DNA from: Hydractinia symbiolongicarpus
Lineage: Eukaryota > Cnidaria > Hydrozoa > Anthoathecata > Hydractiniidae
Assembly: GCF_029227915.1 (NCBI RefSeq)
Contig: NC_079885.1
Location: 25,609,001-25,673,000, forward strand
Direction of reading: 5' to 3'
Length of the DNA stretch: 64,000 nucleotides
Shown here: piece after piece, positions 57,840-64,000 of the stretch
How the letters are laid out: each line of letters begins with the position of its first letter
How positions within the stretch are numbered: position 1 is the stretch's first letter
Made by a program: the position numbers and the translations under genes
Notes under the pieces: model-generated
What the model was told of the DNA's origin: nothing
What the model saw: the letters and a program-made list of their open reading frames with translations, nothing else
The model's database searches: none

Positions 57840-60800
57840 ATGCGGGTTCAGTGAAGCATCAACTTGCGAATCAAAGTACAATTGCAAAGAAACAAAAACA
57901 TCCGCTACATTTGCTTACATCAGCATGAATAAACTCAACAACACAAAGTTAAATGGCAGCATACTATCAACACATTATGTTGAAAATACAACAAGGTGTA
58001 ATAAACTCTGCGCATTGCATGGTGGATGTGTTTCAACTAATGCTGGTCCAAACAACGCATCAACGTTTGTTTGTCAATTGCTTGGTGAAGACAGACGCAC
58101 AAATGCTGAGCTCCTTGTCAAAGCAGCTGGATGGTCGCTTTTCACGAAAGCTGTAAGGGAATCCCTTTTCATTGTTCGTTAAAACAATTATTTTATGCTC
58201 AAATCTGACTGTTTCTTTGGCTTTGCCAAGCTTGGTGATATTATTATATATTGATATGAGTCAATCATCCATGTGAATTCTGATAACCATACCATGAAGG
58301 GATTTTCTTATTTCTTAACAGATTAAATAAAGATTCTCAAATGAAGTATTCGACTTTTTTGCTAATTAAAACAGTACATATATTTATGTTTTTAACTTCA
58401 GAGTGAATGTGATTACAATCCATGCACCGATACTGAGACATGTCTTCCACATTATCGAAATGATTCATACAAATGCGTACTAAAGCGTAAGTTTCTGATT
58501 TTTTTTTTTTCAAATTTTTAAAATAAACTATTTACAATTCACAATCTAATTAATGCAACTAATCTCAAAACGGAAATTTAAATACTTCAAATTATTACCC
58601 TGTTAGTTTGTGCGTTCGAAATATTACTTCTTTTTCTTATTAAATTTCCGCGCCCGAAGGCGTAAGAAATTCTTTAAAACCGTCGTTTTTTTCTTTTGGA
58701 GCTTTTCTTAAAAAAAATTCGACCCTGGGATTTCACGTTCCTCTGAGAGGAGGATAGTATTGGTTTCCAACTAACTAACCTTTCCCAAATGGTCAATTGC
58801 AACGTCGCAAATCTAAACTTCGTACCCACACTCCCTAGGTACTGGGAAGTCATCTAAATGACGTTTTAGATCAAAAATGATATTTGTTTTCGACAAAATT
58901 TGGCACAGTTAACAAAAAAATTATGCTGAACATAATGGTGACATTATAATTTTCATTTTTGTCACCTAAATGTCATTTTAGGCTAGAACTTGTCCAAAAA
59001 TTAAAATTACTTTATTTTCAACAAAATTTGGCACAGTTAACAACAAAAATATGCTGAACATGATGGTGACATCAAAATTTTGATTTTTTGTCAACTAAAT
59101 GCTGTTTAAGACCATAAACGTTGCAATCGCAAGACTTTTAACCATGAATGATAGGCTGTATTTTTGTTAAAATTTCTTTTAAATTGTGAGTTTATTATGA
59201 CACGTTTCGTTTTGTTTGCGTTTGTTGTAAGATATTATGTCACTTGTGTGCTTTAACTTCAGAGCTTCATGCACCAAACCTCTTCGAATGTTTGGCATGA
59301 TAACACAACGAATTAGCAGGTTGTCATCAAATATTTTAGTAGCGAGCGGAAATTTATAGAGCCCCCAGGGCTTCTTGTTATTATTTATTCGACAAGAACG
59401 CAATTGGAGCCTTTATTTGATGCCTTTATAATAATAACTGTTTAACATACTGTCTAAAGCAAGATTGTAAACGTTATATAGTGTTCTATAATAAATCCAA
59501 TTAAATGTGTTTTTAAAATGAATCGCTATACCCGGAATGTTTCAATGGGCAATAATCTGAGGACCGGATTATAGACGACGATCGTTGTCAGGCTAACTCG
59601 GTACTTTCAATGTAATATAAATTATAGTATTCAAGGTAATGTTATACCGTTTTTCTACTCCCTGTAGCTTATCACCTTCCGTTGATAAACTTCACATTTG
59701 ATGAAGATGACAAATGTTCTGGTTGCAAAGCCAGCGCAAGTTGGGCGGGTGGAAAACGAATAAACGTTCCTGATCGAATAACTAAAGTGATGTACTTGCC
59801 AGAATCAACAAAATACGAAAATGGAGCAAGCTTATCTTCTGTGGGGTGTCTTCAGTAAGGACTTAGTTACGTAATTGGACAAGTTGAACAACTTTCTTTT
59901 TCATTTCTGTTATTATTTACATTGGTCACATCCACCTAGTCATCAGGTTTCTTTTTTTAATGATTATGAATAACAACTTTTTAATTAAAACCTGCATGCG
60001 GTCTTGTTATTAACACTGATTTTAGATCAAAATCTTTCTCATTGATTACCACCAAGACAACCACTTTATTCACCGAAACGTTGAATCTGAAGAAAGCACA
60101 ATAGGTTTTGTCCTGAAATTTATTTCCAGGATTGTATTTCATAGAAATTATTTAAAGAAATTATTTTAATTTAACGTAAAATTTACATAAATAAAAAACA
60201 GTTTAACATAAAAGTCTGTGCCTTTTTCGTTTCTTGTTCAATGTTTAATTTGCCTAAATTGATACATGATTAGTTATGTTACAAGCTGACAAAAAACATG
60301 CACTGCGGTCAACACTGGGTTCATTATGTGAACTTAATAAATATCTAACCTAAATTCAAAAGATAAGCATTTTTAGACCTGATCTAAGGAAAGTTTTTTT
60401 TAAAAGAGAAATGGAAAGCTCCCAATTTTTACAGAATCCTGCGCTTCCATTGACTTGTAATTTTGACATCAAAAAGACAGCTAGGAAAAAGTTCAATCTA
60501 TTTAACTGTTTATCTTGGTTAAGAATTACTATTGTTTAGGGATTTATCACCTGCATTTCCTGGAAACTGTGATAGTGATGGTTTCGTATTTTCATTCTGG
60601 TACAGAACATTCATGCGTTCTCTTGGAAGTGCTTTTATATTTGAGAGTCCAAGAAATGGATTCTATGTCCGTATCAATAATCGAAATGCAGAAAGCAAGA
60701 CTGCGTTCTGGACGTTTGATTTCCTTACGGCAAGATATAACTATCGTTTTGAAAACCATGAAGGTCCTGATGCATTTCAATGGATCCATCTTCTTTTTAA

Positions 60801-61974
60801 ATTTGACATTGCAAATCATTTGTTTTCTGTGTATATTAATGGAATACATGCGTTTGATGGAAAAAAGATTACCAGATCAAGTATGAAATGTGATTAAATT
60901 TCTAATTTGCCATGGTGACTCATCCAGGGGGAAAACAGCTAACAATTCTAAAGTCATGTTATAGTTTCTTTATTTATTATTCTATTTATTTATCATTTAC
61001 TCGAATTCCATTGTAAATTGTTCTTCTGCCTATAATAAAAATGGTGATGAAAATTGAAAATATAAAAATCCATGAAATTTAATGGATAAGTGGAAAATCG
61101 AGAAATAACCGCTACAGACACACCAGTAGGGAAGAGGTCGAAAGACTGTTAATGACGGCATCATAGAGAGGAGGTTTTTTAAAATGATTATATGATCTTT
61201 GATTAATGCCAATTTTCCAAAATTAAATCTTTCAAATTTGTACGGGGAGTTTGTTCTAGGTTTCAACTCGCAAAATAAACTTAATGCATTTATCAAGTAT
61301 TTTTACTAATCTAAAACGCTAGAAACACTTTTTTTATCCCCAAAATTTATAATTCAACGTGTAGTCTTTAAATATATGATGACGTTATCTAGGTCTGAAT
61401 GAAGTTATGCAAAAATTTTCATCTTCTTCTTTTCGACCGTCAATTACCTAACTGACGCTTTGACAATTGCTGTATGTAAAATTTTACCGAGAGATGTATG
61501 TTGTAATTCAATCTTACCCCTTTCATCTTCGATATTTTTACAACGCCCCTCCAAAAAAGGCAAGTCTAGGGTTAAGGTATTTTTTATTTGTAAAGCATAA
61601 TTTTTAATGACAGAAATTAAAAAAGTACTAATTTAATAAATCAGCTAGCTTTGCAGATGTATGCAAATAGGAACTCACAATCTGTATGACGACTACTAAC
61701 TGATGTTTTGTTGTTTTAGCCGGTTACATAAAAACCCATTTAAAATTAGCTTGGCAGTACACAAGTGGTAAGAAAAATTACGCAATATTTGATGATATCG
61801 TGTATTACAATCGTTTGCTTTCCAATGAAGAAATTCTCAACCTGCACCGAGTAAGATTGCGTCTATATTTTCATTGAAAATAGTTTTTAATAGTTGAGTT
61901 TACAATCCAGAGAGGTATTAATATTTCAAATTAAAATACTTTATTGTTTTTTTCAGGAGCAGGCCACACATTAA
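57840..61974 (+). CDS. PAN/Apple-EGF-LamG secreted protein (lacking exon 1)
   Basis: Six exons with good borders and consistent phases: 57840-58152, 58402-58486, 59668-59854, 60540-60880, 61720-61850 and 61957-61974 (stop TAA). They encode 357 residues after an unseen first exon. The first exon here encodes a PAN/Apple-like domain with the pattern RCNKLC...GGCVS...CQL. The second encodes a short EGF-like segment (CDYNPC...TC...YKC) with only four cysteines. The next three encode a concanavalin A-like (laminin G type) domain beginning at LINFTFDED, with FVFSFWYR and FQWIHLLFKFD strands and the typical ending FDDIVYYNRLLSNEEI. Such proteins are extracellular and bind glycans or matrix partners. 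The start is uncertain, since the candidate signal exon at 57689 does not fit in phase. Exact ligand and role unknown. Confidence 0.8.
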
Positions 61975-62044
61975 TGGAACATTGTGATGATGCTGTCGCT
62001 AGTTCTCAAAACTGCTTATCATAGTGGTCTCATTGTTTCTCATT

Positions 62045-62216
62045 ATTTGTGAAATATTTATTTGTGAGATATTTATTTGTAAAATATTATTATTAAAATA
62101 TTATTTTGTGGAATATTTGTTTTTGAAATATTTACTTGCAGGATATTGATCTGCAAGATACTTATTCGTGACATATTAATTTGTAGAATATTTATTTGTA
62201 AAATATTATTGATTTT
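62045..62216. repeat. AT-rich minisatellite
   Basis: About ten imperfect units of 14-17 bases on the theme GATATTTATTTGTGAA, just past the 3' end of the PAN-LamG gene. The tract may lie in its 3' UTR. Confidence 0.7.
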
Positions 62217-63709
62217 TACTAGGACCGCAGAATTATTTAATATGCCTTCTACATTATACGCACGACCATGAACGAATTTCATACGCACCGACTATAAACT
62301 CTTTGTAAATATTTTATACATGATATTGTAATTTAATTGTAAGTTTTTTTTAGCTATTAATTTAGACATCGTTTTGAAATCATTCGCATTCTTCTGTAAG
62401 TCTCAACGAAACGCTGCATTTCTTGTATATTTCTGTCAAGGTAATACCATGGTGGTAAAACCACGGAAAACATCACAAAATATATGATTAAATGTGAAAA
62501 AAAGTCATCAAAAAAAATAGCTGTTGTTTGGATCAACAAAAACAGAATGTAAGTAAAACCAGTCAATGCGGAGCAATTTTAACTGATTTTTGTGTGTCGT
62601 GATACAGTGGCCGTAGATATCTAAGTACGCAAAGAAAATTATTAAGAATTTCAAAATTTTGATGAAAAAAAAAATCATTTAAAATCAGGCTAAAGAAATA
62701 AGACTGATATTTGAGCCAAAAACCAGGGTAATTTTTTTGTCCAGCGAAACAAATCAGGTTAAAATAAAAGCCAGCTCAAGATGACAAATAGTGGTTCTAA
62801 CCCCTAGCCCTGTCGTTTCTCACCGGCTAAAATGACTGGTGAGAATAAAAAAAAACTGCACGTAATGTAATCAATAGAGCGCCGAAATGCAAGAAAATTG
62901 ATCAAACTGGCTGCTGTTGATTATGTGGTGAATGGAACATTATTGATAAAGTGCCACTTTCCTAAGAGCAGTATTCGCGGGTAAATAAAAAATATATGTT
63001 ATATGTTGACGATTGCGTCATATGCACCCCCCCCCATCCGCGAACACACTCTTTTTGTTTTTGTGCTTATTTTTTAGTGTGTATGTTTTTATCGAAGATT
63101 GAAGACACGTTTTTTCTTTAAAAGTCAAGAATGAACCCTTATTTATCATAATCTTCGTTTACACAAGTGTATATTTTGGATAAAAAGAAAAATTTGAACG
63201 TTCAAGTTTATTATCGAATGTTTAATTTAGAGTGAAAGTTTTTGTTGTTGTGAACATAGTCAGTAAAAAACATTGAATTTGAGTGAGTGCTGTTGTTTTG
63301 AATGGAAAAGTCGAAGTAATCACATTGTATAAATTAGTGTTGGATTTTATTGTTGGTTTGTGAGCGTTTACAAGTTTAAAACTTGATTCGAAATTTAAAT
63401 TAATGATATTGAAATTCAGGTTTGTGAACAGTAAACATTAAATATTTTTGATCGAGTGAATGTTACCTTTATTTTACCGTTGTTGACAAGGTTTATTGAT
63501 TAGCTTCGAAAGAGTTTTAAAAAAGTCGACAACAAACTTTTCAAGAACCGCATAATACAAACATACAAAACGATTGTTGAACGAAATAAATTAATGTGTG
63601 AAGGTCTTTGACACAAATAATAACATTGAAGTTGTGAATTTAAAAACTTTGAAGGAAAGGTTTGAACTGAAGTTGATGCGATAAAGTTATTAAATGAGGG
63701 ATTTTGACT
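62217..63709. other. Spacer, possible LTR region
   Basis: No gene seen. A ten-C run lies at about 63027-63036. The stretch before the Bel/Pao relic (about 62990-63700) could include its 5' LTR and leader, but with only one end in the window I cannot define LTR borders or a primer-binding site. Confidence 0.3.
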
Positions 63710-64000
63710 ATGATCAAGGATGAAGATGACGATGACGTTTGGAAGGAAACTTTTGAGAGTTTACAGCAGTTAGATCGTCTTATTAAGTCTTATTAAGTGC
63801 TGGGAAAGGATGAAAATATGTTTAAGTGCGGCTGATGATGTGGTTAGTTTAAGGTTGGTGAATACTGCGAGAAGTAATTAAAGTTACCAAAGCTGGAATT
63901 AGAATGTTTTGATGGTAAGGTAGTTATTTGGCAAAGTTTTTGTAATCGGTTTTATAGCAGCGTAAATAGTAAGAGTGATGTATCGGACATTGACAAGTTA
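63710..64000 (+). pseudogene. Bel/Pao-type retrotransposon gag, 5' part, decayed
   Basis: ATG 63710 opens an acidic start (KDEDDDDVW) that stops at TAA 63796 because TCTTATTAAG is duplicated in tandem at 63778-63797. From 63881 another frame reads LKLPKLELECFDGKVVIWQS, then SFCNRFYSSV, which matches the DUF1759-type gag region of Bel/Pao elements (LPKLELPxFxG...WxxFxxxF). It runs off the window. Its frameshifts mark it as a dead or dying copy. Confidence 0.6.

Overview
The window is AT-rich animal DNA (roughly two thirds A+T by eye). Genes have several exons separated by short introns, and the intergenic space is full of SINEs, Helitron-like elements, MITEs and retroelement relics. Secreted animal-type proteins (a haem peroxidase, a PAN/Apple-EGF-LamG protein, a GPx3-like glutathione peroxidase) together with this composition suggest a marine invertebrate. 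A hydrozoan cnidarian is my best guess. That is inference; no rRNA or mitochondrial marker is present to confirm it.

Layout. (1) 197-19045 is a segmental array: three large direct repeats (A 197-6655, B 6656-10605, C 13190-19045). Each carries one copy of a two-exon gene for a short secreted precursor with a strongly basic first half, a small two-cysteine loop and an acidic tail. The 3' half of a glutathione peroxidase gene (10951-11956) sits in the gap between B and C. (2) 19046-36484 holds two nearly identical secreted animal haem peroxidase genes in head-to-head inverted orientation. The minus-strand copy (25931 to 23449) is intact. The plus-strand copy (33992 to 36484) carries a 5-base deletion in exon 4 that breaks the frame. 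About 8 kb of repeat-bearing spacer separates them, and their promoters match over about 100 bases. (3) 36485-46064 is mostly non-genic, with a Gypsy integrase relic and a TIR element rich in TTCGCG. (4) 46065-47161 has two long overlapping open frames of unknown function offset by -1. (5) 47416-50924 is a head-to-tail array of three non-autonomous Helitron-like elements, with a decayed inverted relative at 51537-52085. (6) 53540-55368 is a broken, repetitive cnidarian-type protein gene. (7) 57840-61974 encodes a PAN/Apple-EGF-LamG secreted protein whose first exon is uncertain. (8) The window ends inside a decayed Bel/Pao-type retrotransposon.

Taken together, the clear genes encode secreted or extracellular products: candidate host-defence peptides, peroxidases, a secreted-type GPx and a lectin-like protein. 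Co-function is only an inference. The most interesting object is the triplicated basic/acidic peptide precursor family, which I do not recognise as a named family. Next come the inverted peroxidase pair with one broken member, and the tandem Helitrons with intact CTAG|TC junctions.
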